The notes below the pieces were generated by a model. The model did not search any database. It worked only from the letters and a program-made list of their open reading frames with translations, and was not told the DNA's origin. This document shows positions 5,901 to 14,146 of a DNA stretch of 23,642 nt, piece after piece (the first letter of the stretch is position 1; each line of letters opens with the position of its first letter). The stretch covers positions 1 to 23,642 of the forward strand of contig MHDQ01000284.1 of NCBI GenBank assembly GCA_001803565.1, in the 5' to 3' direction. The DNA comes from Nitrospinae bacterium RIFCSPLOWO2_12_FULL_45_22. GTDB taxonomy: Bacteria > 2-12-FULL-45-22. Both the position numbers and the translations under genes were made by a program.

Positions 5901-6192
5901 TTTTCAGACAGAGGTGATCGGGTCAGATGTCCCGGTAATGGTAGATTTTTGGGCCTCCTGGTGTCTCCCGTGCAAGGCCATAGAACCGATACTCTCAGAG
6001 CTTGCAGAAGACTATAAAGGTAAGGTCAAGATTGGTAAGATAAATGTGGACCAAAATCGCAAAATAGCTTCCCAGTGCGGAATCCAGGGACTACCCACCT
6101 TTATCCTCTTTAGCTCGGGAAGAGTCATTGACCGCAGAACCGGGTCCCAGTCCAAATCCCAGCTAAAAGAAATGCTCAATCGCGTGAGCTAG
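5869..6192 (+). CDS. Thioredoxin (WCLPC active site)
   Basis: A 107-residue single-domain thioredoxin of normal length. The active site is W31-C32-L33-P34-C35 in FWASWCLPCKAIEP, and the cis-proline is P76 in GLPTF. Leu replaces the usual Gly of WCGPC, which tends to alter redox potential and partner choice. There is no signal peptide, so it is probably cytosolic. GAGGT seven bases upstream supports ATG 5869. That start lies inside the SQD1-like gene, so the two are probably co-translated. The link suggests the thioredoxin reduces that protein's Cys-rich domain or takes part in sulfite chemistry. This is inference; a general thioredoxin is the alternative. Confidence 0.9.
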   Translation: MPPELKFTSANFQTEVIGSDVPVMVDFWASWCLPCKAIEPILSELAEDYKGKVKIGKINVDQNRKIASQCGIQGLPTFILFSSGRVIDRRTGSQSKSQLKEMLNRVS

Positions 6193-6199
6193 AAGGAAA

Positions 6200-7306
6200 A
6201 TGGTTCTACACGACTCACCCATTAATACGGTATTAATCACTGGTGGATGCGGGTTTATCGGCCTGAACCTGGTGGATTATCTATTAAAGAACTGATCATA
6301 TTCCCTCCGTATCCTCGATAATCTCTCTATAGGAAGCCTGGACCATCTCAAGGAAGTTGTTACATCCCATAATCTCCACCTCCAGACCATATACCTCGGC
6401 CAGGACCCACAAAGCCCTCCGGCTGCCGGACCTCAACCACCAATAGTTGACCTTTATATTGGCGACATCAGGAGCTTGGATACATGCCTTAAGGCTATGG
6501 AGGGAATAGATGCCATTGTACACCTGGCTGCCCATGCCGGCGTAATCCCCTCCATAGGGAACCCAAGGTTTGATTTTGAGGTAAATGTCCTGGGCACCCT
6601 GAACCTCCTCCAGGCCTCCGTTCAGAAGGGGATCAACAAGTTCATCTTTGCCTCTTCCAACGCCCCTCTGGGTGATCAGGAGCCACCCATGAATGAAGAT
6701 AAGGTCCCAAGGCCTCTTTCCCCCTATGGTGCCGGTAAATTGGCCGGGGAAGGCTACTGCTCGGCATATCATGGATCTTACGGACTAAAGACTGTTTCTT
6801 TACGGTTCTCCAATGTCTATGGGCCTTACTCGACCCACAAAGGGAGTGTGGTGGCCCTATTCATCAAAAAGGCCATCGAGGGAAAGCCGCTGGTTATTTA
6901 TGGTGATGGCAATCAAACACGTGATTTCCTTTATGTACATGACCTCTGCCGTGCCATCCATCTAATCCTCAATCCTTCAATCCTTACCCTTGTCTTTAAT
7001 CCCGAATCCTTACCCCGTAATCCTAAAATATGGGGTCAGACCTTCCAGATTGCCACCGGCAGAGAAACCACCATAAATATCATTGCCCAAAAGATCAAAG
7101 CACTCGTAGAGAAAGACACTAATCAGAAAATCAATATAGTGTATGGCGATAAACGAAAAGGGGAGATAATCCGTAATTGTTCAGATATTACCAAAGCCCG
7201 CACATTTTTCGGGTACAGCCCCACATATGACCTGGATATCGGTCTGGAAAGTACCTGGAATTGGTTTTTGAAAAACATCAACCCGATCAACTCTATAACT
7301 CTATGA
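6200..7306 (+). pseudogene. NAD-dependent sugar-nucleotide epimerase/dehydratase interrupted by an in-frame TGA
   Basis: Read from ATG 6200, eight bases after the thioredoxin stop, the frame encodes a complete 368-residue extended SDR. It has TGGCGFIG (residues 14-21), the second strand LRILDNLSIGSLDHL, GDIRSLDTC, VHLAAHAGVIPS, FASSNAPLGD (152-153 Ser), Y176 and K180 in SPYGAGK, and RFSNVYGPYS. Codon 32 is TGA (6293-6295), where relatives have Gly (LLKNG); GGA to TGA is one base. No other stop or frameshift is present. Downstream internal starts such as ATG 6476 would lack the NAD site. The motifs fit UDP-glucose/UDP-glucuronate 4-epimerase-like enzymes. The end overlaps the next gene by ATGA. 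The TGA could also be a sequencing error. Confidence 0.8.
6964..7024 (+). repeat. AATCC heptad-like repeat inserted in the epimerase
   Basis: AATCC occurs six times, starting at 6964, 6971, 6979, 6998, 7005 and 7019, with spacings of 7, 8, 19, 7 and 14. It codes the atypical stretch LNPSILTLVFNPESLPRNP between YVHDLCRAIHL and WGQTFQIATG, two segments normally separated by only a few residues. The frame is kept. Confidence 0.55.
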
Positions 7307-7334
7307 ACTCGATACACGAGGTTCATATAAACTC
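7286..7334 (+). repeat. Degenerate AACTC/9-nt repeat at the epimerase-nucleotidyltransferase overlap
   Basis: AACTC recurs at 7289, 7297, 7306 and 7330 within units such as ATGAACTCG and ATAACTCT, resembling the 9-nt family at 2419-2784. It encodes the last residues of the epimerase (NPINSITL) and the first residues of the next protein (MNSIHEVHINS), and provides the ATGA overlap. Confidence 0.45.
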
Positions 7335-8382
7335 CTATACACCCCTTGAATTACTCAACTTATATTATTCAGATGGGCAGTGCGAAGGCAATAAAGGGAA
7401 CAAGTTGTGGCAAAAGATGAACTCCCTTCTCTCCTGGCATAATCTTCTAAATCACAATTATCAATCGGATTTATGTCCTTTACTGTTCTATGTTATCACT
7501 AAGGCCCTACCCAAACTGAATAGTAGGATTTTGCAACAAGATCGAACCTTTGATGAATGGGTCCCTGACCCTATTCTGGCACAACTCCAGAAGTATTACC
7601 AAAATAGTCTCAAAAGAAACATAATTCTCCTGGAGGAATTAAAACAAATTATTCAGGAGTTAAAAAAACAAGGTATTCAATTAGTCATTCTTAAAGGAGC
7701 TTTCTTAGCAGAGAATGTGTATAAGAATATTGCCTGTCGGCCCATGAGTGATTTAGATATATTGATTAGGAATGCTGATCGAGAGAAATGCTATGAGATA
7801 CTCCTGAATATCGGTTACAGAAGGATACCTGAAAGTCAACAAACGGAGACCCTGCACTATAAATTCTTTAAGGATTTCTTAGGTAAAACTGTGATAATTG
7901 AGATACACCACCGGTTGGTTAAGGAAAAATTTCAGACTAATTTCAACCTGGAAGAGATTTTGTTTTGGGGCTATCTTCCCATCGAGGACCACCTGGTGCA
8001 TCTTTCCTGGCACGCAATTAGGCATGGTATCATACGGCTTTTATGGCTCTGTGATATCGCGCAGATTATCAAGAATAACAAGAATTCAATTAATTGGGAA
8101 GTTGTAAGCCAAAAAAGTATAAGTTCCAACACCAAAAAACAATATATCCTTGTTGTGCATTTGACTACTACTCTGCTTATGCCATCATTTTGGAATAATC
8201 GAGCCAGTCTAATTACTTATCCGATACATCGTATTTCTGAGGTCTTATTTTTATCGATACAAAAAAAAGTGAAAAACCTAGAGGATCCAAGAACATTGAG
8301 GTATCTGTTAAATATGTGCCTGATGAGGCAAAAAGATCTTAAAAAACCCATTCAACAATACATTCATTACCGACTAATGTAA
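7303..8382 (+). CDS. Nucleotidyltransferase family protein (PF14907-like)
   Basis: A 359-residue protein with the nucleotidyltransferase-fold signature: a long helical N-terminal region, LVILKGAFLAENVY (K131-G132), then RPMSDLDILIR with D150 and D152 as the metal-binding DxD pair, and a later conserved segment VIIEIHHRLVKEKF. Members of this family occur widely in bacterial polysaccharide and peptide loci, mostly without assigned function. They may transfer a nucleotidyl or similar group to a sugar, lipid or protein. I place the start at ATG 7303 because it overlaps the epimerase stop as ATGA; an in-frame TTG at 7261 would add 14 residues encoded within the epimerase. The first residues derive from a 9-nt repeat. 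A decayed paralogue lies at 2416-2934. Confidence 0.8.
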   Translation: MNSIHEVHINSYTPLELLNLYYSDGQCEGNKGNKLWQKMNSLLSWHNLLNHNYQSDLCPLLFYVITKALPKLNSRILQQDRTFDEWVPDPILAQLQKYYQNSLKRNIILLEELKQIIQELKKQGIQLVILKGAFLAENVYKNIACRPMSDLDILIRNADREKCYEILLNIGYRRIPESQQTETLHYKFFKDFLGKTVIIEIHHRLVKEKFQTNFNLEEILFWGYLPIEDHLVHLSWHAIRHGIIRLLWLCDIAQIIKNNKNSINWEVVSQKSISSNTKKQYILVVHLTTTLLMPSFWNNRASLITYPIHRISEVLFLSIQKKVKNLEDPRTLRYLLNMCLMRQKDLKKPIQQYIHYRLM

Positions 8383-8741
8383 CACCTGTTTTTACATTTC
8401 TAGTAGTTTTAAAGTGGGCTTAGTTCCATTCCGGACATAATGATACTACTAAAAGCCATTTAGACCACTGTCTAGTTGTGGAGGGTCACTGCACACATTA
8501 TGATCCGTGGTGACGAAGTAAAAGTTATAACGGATACCCCTCTGGCTATTAAGCGCGGCGTTGGGTGGTGAAGCGAATGTACTCTTTGGATAAACCGCTT
8601 TCGTCGCCTTTTGATCCGTTGGGAGAAGAAGATGGGAAACTGTTTAGCGTTGCTCCATTTTGCTTGCTTATGGATTACTTTCCGTACAGTCGAATTTTTC
8701 AGATATGCTCTTAGCAGCCCATTTTTTATTGAAAGGTAGCT
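8383..8741. other. 359-bp gap with no convincing gene
   Basis: The gap contains only short ORFs: plus-strand ATG 8500 (23 codons, MIRGDEVKVITDTPLAIKRG) and ATG 8577 (45 codons), plus a 91-codon minus-strand ORF without ribosome site or family features. The plus-strand pieces look like eroded coding sequence, but I could not assign a family. No clear terminator or promoter is seen. It separates the 3012-8382 run from the flavoprotein/GT2 pair. Confidence 0.4.
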
Positions 8742-10040
8742 ATGCATAGGGATAAGCTCTTAATCTTAGGTGCTGGCATAACAGGTTTAAGTGCAGGGGT
8801 AAGTCTAAGTAAAGAAATTTATGAAGCGAATAATATTCCGGGTGGTATTTGTACTTCTTATTATGTGAATCCTGAAAGTAAAAAGACTTATCTTTATACA
8901 GATGGGGAGACCTACAGATTTGAGATAGGTGGGGGACACTGGATCCATGGTGCGGACGATTATGTAATGAAATTCATAAACAGGCTGTCTCCGGTAAAAT
9001 GTTATGAGAGGAAATCAGCCGTATATTTCCCTGATTGGGATCTGTATGTTCCCTATCCTTTACAAAATCATTTATCCTATCTCCCAAGGGATATTGCTCG
9101 TAAGGCATTAGATGAGATTATCCAGTCCGATCATAGAAAAGATGTCTTTATACTGGCCGATTGGCTTAGGCTACACTTTGGTAAAACCTTATGTGAGTTG
9201 TTCTTCTTTCCCTTTCATGAATTGTATACTGCTGGCCTTTTTACTAAGATTGAACCTCAGGATAAATACAAAACTCCGGTTGATAAAGAACAGATCATCA
9301 AAGGATTTAAGGAAAAGATACCGCCGGCGGGATACAATACCACTTTTGTCTATCCTGAAAGGGGTCTGGATGGGTTAATAGACAAGATGGCCAAGGCATG
9401 CAAGGTAAATTTTAATAAGGAAGTTAATGAGATAGATACTAAAAAAAGAGAAATTTTTTTTAAAGACGGTACTAGTGCTAAGTATAAGGATTTAATTTCC
9501 ACCTTACCTCTAAATAAGGTTATAAAGCTAACCAACTTAAGCGTTGATGAACTAGAGCCACCTTACACATCTGTCCTCGTGATAAATATCGGTGCGAAGA
9601 AAGGCAGCAGATGCCCGGATCATCACTGGCTTTATATCCCAAAAAGTAAATCAGGTTTCCACCGGGTCGGTTTTTATAGTAATGTTGACAGTTCATTTTT
9701 ACCTAAATCTTCAAGAGGGAATAATGATAGAGTAGCCATATATGTAGAAAAAGCATATTTACCCAAAAAAAACCTAGAGGCTGAGGAAATAAAAAGATCA
9801 TGTAATGAAGTTGTGAAGGAACTACAAAGTTGGATGTTTATAGATGAAGCAGAGGTTATAGACCCTACCTGGATTGAGATTGCCTATACCTGGTCATACC
9901 CTGGTTCTAAATGGAAGCATGGGGCAATACAACTCTTGAGACAAAATGGCATCTATCAAATTGGCCGCTATGGTTTGTGGGAATGTCAAGGTATAGCAAA
10001 ATCGATAAAAGATGGGTTGCAGGTTAAATATGGAAGATAA
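8742..10040 (+). CDS. FAD-dependent oxidoreductase, UDP-galactopyranose-mutase/protoporphyrinogen-oxidase-like
   Basis: A 432-residue flavoprotein of the amine-oxidase/UGM structural class. The FAD site is LGAGITGLSAG (residues 9-19), followed by E28 and GG in YEANNIPGGIC. The distance between the two is about four residues shorter than in classic amine oxidases. Then come EIGGGHWIHGADDYVMKFI, comparable in position to the His-containing segment of Glf, and DLYVPYPLQNHL. At the C-terminus IGRYGLWECQGIAKSIKDGL closes the FAD site. GAAAGG precedes ATG 8742. It overlaps the GT2 gene by 11 bases. That partner resembles galactofuranosyltransferases, so a pyranose-furanose mutase-like or sugar-modifying role is plausible. 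A redox enzyme on another substrate cannot be excluded, and haem synthesis seems unlikely from context. Confidence 0.72.
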   Translation: MHRDKLLILGAGITGLSAGVSLSKEIYEANNIPGGICTSYYVNPESKKTYLYTDGETYRFEIGGGHWIHGADDYVMKFINRLSPVKCYERKSAVYFPDWDLYVPYPLQNHLSYLPRDIARKALDEIIQSDHRKDVFILADWLRLHFGKTLCELFFFPFHELYTAGLFTKIEPQDKYKTPVDKEQIIKGFKEKIPPAGYNTTFVYPERGLDGLIDKMAKACKVNFNKEVNEIDTKKREIFFKDGTSAKYKDLISTLPLNKVIKLTNLSVDELEPPYTSVLVINIGAKKGSRCPDHHWLYIPKSKSGFHRVGFYSNVDSSFLPKSSRGNNDRVAIYVEKAYLPKKNLEAEEIKRSCNEVVKELQSWMFIDEAEVIDPTWIEIAYTWSYPGSKWKHGAIQLLRQNGIYQIGRYGLWECQGIAKSIKDGLQVKYGR

Positions 10041-10983
10041 AAGAAAAGAAACTATTTGTGCAGTTGTAGTTACCTTTAATCGCAAAAAACTATTAGGGGA
10101 ATGCTTGGATACCTTATTGGTCCAGAGGAGACCTCTGGATTCAATCATCATCATAGACAATGATAGTTCAGATGGAACTGAAGAATTCTTAAAAGAGAAA
10201 TATCTCAATAATTCGGTTTTCCATTATGTACGCCTCCCAGAAAATACCGGAGGAGCAGGCGGTTTTCATGAAGGTATGAAGAAAGGCATTGAAAGAGGCT
10301 TTGATTGGTTATGGCTAATGGATGATGATGGAAAAGCTAACACCACGACATTAGATGCTCTCTATAAAAAAGCAAAGGAGCTAAACATAAAAGCTATAGC
10401 TCCCTTGGTGGTTTCTATTGAGAACAAAGGGAGTCTATGCTCTCGCTTATCGAACAAATCAAAGAAAATATATGATGTTTCCACTGCGTTGGCACTTTCA
10501 GATGAAAATGGCTGTATATGGAATAGTGCTAGTTTTTTTAATGGCTTATTGATCAATCGAGACGTCATACAAAAAATAGGGCTTACCATTAAAGATTTTT
10601 TCATATGGGGTGACGAAAGAGAATACCAATCCAGAATCATAATATCCGGGTTTAGACTTTGTACATATGTGGGCGCTATTTTTCAACACCCTATAACAAA
10701 AACCAGACTGCATCCCATTTTGTATGGATTAATACGCGTTAAATGGACCGATAATAATCTAAAAGATTACTGTGCTACGCGCAATTGGATATATATTACT
10801 AAAAAATATAATACTTACTCTTTTTTCCTTAAAAAAGTTATAATCCATTTATTAAAGTATATTTATTACTTTATTTTAGTTCGAAAATTTGATGTGAAAA
10901 ATCTCCGAATATATTTTTGTGCATTAAGGGATGGATATCTTGGTAATCTTAAGCTACATAAGAAATATATGCAACAATTATAA
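10030..10983 (+). CDS. GT2 glycosyltransferase, galactofuranosyl/rhamnosyltransferase-like
   Basis: A 317-residue GT-A fold enzyme. AVVVTFNRKKLLGECLDTLL opens the nucleotide-sugar domain, IIIIDNDSSDGTEEFL follows, then NTGGAGGFHEGMKKG (72-86), which is typical of the GlfT1-like branch, and DWLWLMDDDG with D98-D100 as the metal-binding DxD. FFIWGDEREYQSRI supplies the catalytic-base region. A C-terminal hydrophobic stretch (about residues 255-285) may associate with the membrane. I choose ATG 10030 because AGGT lies five bases upstream; ATG 10012 would add six residues. The gene overlaps the flavoprotein gene, so both likely serve one sugar, transferring it to a lipid-linked glycan. Sugar identity is inferred by family only. 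Confidence 0.82.
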   Translation: MEDKRKETICAVVVTFNRKKLLGECLDTLLVQRRPLDSIIIIDNDSSDGTEEFLKEKYLNNSVFHYVRLPENTGGAGGFHEGMKKGIERGFDWLWLMDDDGKANTTTLDALYKKAKELNIKAIAPLVVSIENKGSLCSRLSNKSKKIYDVSTALALSDENGCIWNSASFFNGLLINRDVIQKIGLTIKDFFIWGDEREYQSRIIISGFRLCTYVGAIFQHPITKTRLHPILYGLIRVKWTDNNLKDYCATRNWIYITKKYNTYSFFLKKVIIHLLKYIYYFILVRKFDVKNLRIYFCALRDGYLGNLKLHKKYMQQL

Positions 10984-11027
10984 ATCTTTTTTGTAATGGT
11001 TTGCAGCCGACTCTAATGAGTTTCATT

Positions 11028-11052
11028 TCCCAATAGCCCTTTTCCATTGGGG
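11028..11052 (+). other. Small hairpin between the GT2 and flippase genes
   Basis: CCCAAT and ATTGGG are separated by 11 bases and can form a six-pair stem with a possible extra T-G pair. No T-run follows, so it is a weak terminator candidate or chance. It lies in the 107-bp gap before the flippase gene. Confidence 0.25.
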
Positions 11053-11090
11053 TTTAGTATCGCCCAGGGTTAAGGGATAGGTTTCCCAGC

Positions 11091-12647
11091 ATGAGACAAT
11101 CATTCATTGAGGATTCATCCATTCCAAAGGATCTAGCTGAGGATATTACCAAAGTGGCCAGGGAGGCTGGGACTACTCTGATCGGGAGTGTAATAGGGCG
11201 TGGGCTCTTTTTCATCACCCAGGTGATCATCGCTCGTTTCCTTGGGGCAGAGGTGTTTGGCCTGTACATCCTGGGCCTAACTATCCTCAAAATCACCGAA
11301 CTAATCTCCAGGTTTGGCCTTCATACAGGGGCCATGCGGTTTGTGTCCATCTATCGGAAAGAGAGCCCATCCAGGGTCAAAGGAACCTTAACCTCCACCT
11401 TATCTATCTCTTTTATAAACGGGATCGTCCTGGGAGTTATTCTATTCTTATTGGCCGATCTTATCTCCCGGATTATCTTTCATAAATCCGAGCTAAAAAA
11501 TATCATTCAGACCTTTGCCTTCTGTGTTCCCTTTATGGCCTCAATGACGGTTGTAGCTACTGCCTCTCAAGGGTTCCATACAGCAAAGTATGCTGTCTAT
11601 ATAAAAAATTTCATCCAACCTTCAGCCAACTTTGCGTTGATTTTTCTCTTCACCTTGCTCGGCCTGGGCCTTTCAGGAATTATCTATTCTTTCGTGATCT
11701 CCCATATCATCGCCTTGATGGTAGGACTCCATCTTATAAAGAAGCTCTTCCCTGGCTTAAGAGACCGAACATTAAGACCTGACTATGAAATAAAAAACCT
11801 CCTGATCTACTCAACCCCCCTTGTTTTTACAGATTTTTTACATTTCCTTCTTTCCTGGACAGATATCATGATGCTTGGAATGATGAGGGCCTCTTTCGAT
11901 GTAGGGATTTACCGGGCTGCGTCTCAGGTGCCTCACTTTCTCACTCTTATTTTAAACGCCTCTAATTCTATCTATGCTCCCGTTATTGCAGATCTATTCT
12001 ATCAGGGGGAAAAAGAACGTCTAGGAAAAATTTTTAAGACCACCACCCGATGGGTTTTCTATATTACCCTGCCTGCCTCATTGATCTTTATCTTTTCTGC
12101 CAAAGAGATCATGTCTATCTTTGGAACCACATTTGTATCGCAAGGTGCTATTGTTCTAATCATCCTAACTATTGCCCAACTCATCAACTGTACCACAGGG
12201 GGCGTTGGTGTCACTCTTACAATGACTGGAAAACAGAATATGGAATTTGGCAATTCTGCTACCCTTGCTCTTCTCAATATCTTCCTTAATACGCTACTTA
12301 TACCAAAGTATGGGGTCATTGGTGCCGCTATCGCCACGACCATCGCGATCAGTACAATCAATATTGTTCGGCTCATTGAAGTCTTTCTTCTTTATCGAAT
12401 TCATCCTTATGACTTAGAGTATCTAAAAGGCTGTCTAGCCTTTATCTTTTTAATTCTTGTACTCTTTATTTTAACATACATGGATTTACCCAATTTTATC
12501 TCCCTCCTTACTAATACGGTCGCAGTATTGGGTATATTTATCCTTATTTTGATGCGATTGGGATTTAATGGTGAAGATAGATTCATCATCGAGAAAGTGA
12601 GGTCAAAGCTCGTTTTCAAGCATGGCTTAGAAGGAGCGGGGCAATGA
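11091..12647 (+). CDS. MOP-superfamily polysaccharide flippase (Wzx/RfbX-like)
   Basis: A 518-residue polytopic membrane protein with about 14 hydrophobic segments. The N-terminal amphipathic part (VAREAGTTLIGSVIGRGLFF) and the first helices (IARFLGAEVFGLYILGLTIL) are characteristic of polysaccharide-biosynthesis flippases, with a repeat-related second half (SWTDIMMLGMMRASFDVGIY). It would move the undecaprenyl-linked repeat unit from the cytoplasmic to the periplasmic face, upstream of polymerisation. The ATG at 11091 has no strong ribosome site. The stop overlaps the start of the next gene as ATGA, so it is translationally coupled to the sulfatase-fold enzyme. Length and topology are normal. 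Confidence 0.88.
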   Translation: MRQSFIEDSSIPKDLAEDITKVAREAGTTLIGSVIGRGLFFITQVIIARFLGAEVFGLYILGLTILKITELISRFGLHTGAMRFVSIYRKESPSRVKGTLTSTLSISFINGIVLGVILFLLADLISRIIFHKSELKNIIQTFAFCVPFMASMTVVATASQGFHTAKYAVYIKNFIQPSANFALIFLFTLLGLGLSGIIYSFVISHIIALMVGLHLIKKLFPGLRDRTLRPDYEIKNLLIYSTPLVFTDFLHFLLSWTDIMMLGMMRASFDVGIYRAASQVPHFLTLILNASNSIYAPVIADLFYQGEKERLGKIFKTTTRWVFYITLPASLIFIFSAKEIMSIFGTTFVSQGAIVLIILTIAQLINCTTGGVGVTLTMTGKQNMEFGNSATLALLNIFLNTLLIPKYGVIGAAIATTIAISTINIVRLIEVFLLYRIHPYDLEYLKGCLAFIFLILVLFILTYMDLPNFISLLTNTVAVLGIFILILMRLGFNGEDRFIIEKVRSKLVFKHGLEGAGQ

Positions 12648-14104
12648 ATGTGCTGATTTATGTGCTGGATTGCCTTAGGAAGGATCACCTCACGGTTTAT
12701 GGATATTCGAGGGAAACGGCTCCTAATATATCGCAATTAGCGATGGAAGGGGTTATTTTTGACAAAGCTTTTTCCCAGGCCACCTGGACCCGTCCTTCTG
12801 CTGGCTCAATGCTTACCGGGTGCTATCCTACAGTTCACGGTGCCGTAACCATGCAAGATTGTTTATCTAACAAGGTACCAACTTTGCCTAGCCTTCTACA
12901 GAATATAGGCTATAGGACTGCCGGCTTCTTTGCCAACGCGCAGGTATCCTCTTTCGTGGGCTTTAATCGAGGCTTTGAATTTTATGTTGATCTTTTTAAA
13001 GAGAAAGAGATAACGGGGAAGAGGTACCTCAGGGAAAAAAAAGGCGATGTAGATGTAATACAAGGAAATGTTTTTCCGACCAGTGAGGATATCAATCACT
13101 ACTTCCTGCCATGGCTTAGAAACCATACGAGGGAGAATTTCTTTTCCTTTCTCTGGTCCATAGATACTCATCTACCTTATTTCCAGGGCAAAGATGGAAG
13201 ATTCTTCGACCCGAACAATAAAGGTGTATTTGACGGAAGACGCGCTAGCATCAAAAAGATTAAGACCCAGGACGACTTTTCCCAGTTTATTAATTACTAT
13301 GACAGTGAAATTTACTATAACGACTACCAGATCGGTGAAATTATCACGGAACTGAAACGATTAGGTATTTATGAAGAAACCATGATCGTAGTATTGGCTG
13401 ATCATGGGGAGATTTTCAATGATCATAGCCGTATAGATGATCTGTTTATTACAGACCTTCTTAAACGATATAGGCTGTTTCTTAGGAACAATCATTACTA
13501 TAGAATTAGGTGCCATAGTTCTATGCTTCCATATGATGTATTGATCAATGTGCCATTGATCATCAAGTTTCCTCATGGAACCTTTGCTGGTCAAAGAATT
13601 GATGCCTTAGTCCAGCTCATTGACTTGGCCCCTACTATTTTGGACTATTTAATGATTCCTGATGAGCTATGGGTTCTAAGGATGCAAGGTAAAAGCATAC
13701 TGCCTGTTCTAAAAGAAAGTATGGAGGAGATTAACCAATTTGTTTTTTCTCACTCCCAGTTTCATCGTCATCAAGATTGTTATAATTCCGTGAGAAGCCA
13801 AGATCAAAAGCTTATTATAGCCATCCCTCCTAAGTTTACATGGAGCAATTTTCGCTCAAGGCCAAAGGGGTTTCTCCGACGCTACCTAGGCCCAAGAAAG
13901 AGGTTTTTCGACTGCACGATTGGCGAAAAGGTTAATTTACTGTATAAAAGAAAGAAAGAGTCTGCCCAATTGTTTGAGGTTCTGATAGAGTGGATTAAGC
14001 AAAATGACGAGCAGCGATGCAGGATAGGTAATACTCAAATGAAAATCGATGTTAATGATGAAATTGTTAAGGGACAATTGAGGGCTCTTGGATACTTCGA
14101 CTGA
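12644..14104 (+). CDS. Sulfatase-fold (AlkP superfamily) enzyme with Thr nucleophile
   Basis: A 486-residue sulfatase-family protein. Metal ligands include D9 in IYVLDCLRKDH, D253-H254 in VLADHGEIFND and probably H291 before LPYDVLINVPLI. At the position of the formylglycine Cys/Ser (C-x-P-x-R) it has T49 in TWTRPSAGSMLTG. It therefore cannot be matured by formylglycine-generating enzyme and is unlikely to be a classical sulfatase. Thr nucleophiles in this fold are known from phosphoethanolamine and phosphoglycerol transferases and phosphonate hydrolase-like enzymes. No signal peptide is seen, so it is apparently cytoplasmic. It ends GQLRALGYFD, the C-terminal signature shared with the 16291 protein. 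I infer phospho-substituent addition to, or removal from, the glycan or its precursor. Confidence 0.8.
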   Translation: MNVLIYVLDCLRKDHLTVYGYSRETAPNISQLAMEGVIFDKAFSQATWTRPSAGSMLTGCYPTVHGAVTMQDCLSNKVPTLPSLLQNIGYRTAGFFANAQVSSFVGFNRGFEFYVDLFKEKEITGKRYLREKKGDVDVIQGNVFPTSEDINHYFLPWLRNHTRENFFSFLWSIDTHLPYFQGKDGRFFDPNNKGVFDGRRASIKKIKTQDDFSQFINYYDSEIYYNDYQIGEIITELKRLGIYEETMIVVLADHGEIFNDHSRIDDLFITDLLKRYRLFLRNNHYYRIRCHSSMLPYDVLINVPLIIKFPHGTFAGQRIDALVQLIDLAPTILDYLMIPDELWVLRMQGKSILPVLKESMEEINQFVFSHSQFHRHQDCYNSVRSQDQKLIIAIPPKFTWSNFRSRPKGFLRRYLGPRKRFFDCTIGEKVNLLYKRKKESAQLFEVLIEWIKQNDEQRCRIGNTQMKIDVNDEIVKGQLRALGYFD

Positions 14105-14146
14105 GTCACCTCAATGAAAAGAAATTAAAGCTGACGTAAGGGTAAT

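Noticed and set aside
6293-6295. TGA read as glycine (SR1/Gracilibacteria-type code) or as selenocysteine
   Set aside because: TGA ends the phosphodiesterase at 4325 and the sulfatase-fold gene at 14104 exactly after their conserved C-termini, so it is a stop here. No selenocysteine insertion hairpin is evident, and the replaced residue is a glycine, not a cysteine.
6296-6772. Minus-strand ORF of 158 codons opposite the epimerase
   Set aside because: The plus strand carries clear SDR motifs across the same stretch; the minus ORF shows none.
6476-7306. Separate 276-residue epimerase starting at ATG 6476
   Set aside because: It would lack the NAD-binding GGxGFIG segment, which is present upstream in the same frame beyond the single TGA.
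8472-8747. Minus-strand ORF of 91 codons in the gap before the flavoprotein
   Set aside because: It has no ribosome site, its basic composition resembles chance translation, and it overlaps the next gene's start.
11028-11052. Rho-independent terminator after the GT2 gene
   Set aside because: The stem is short and not followed by a T-run; kept only as a weak hairpin.
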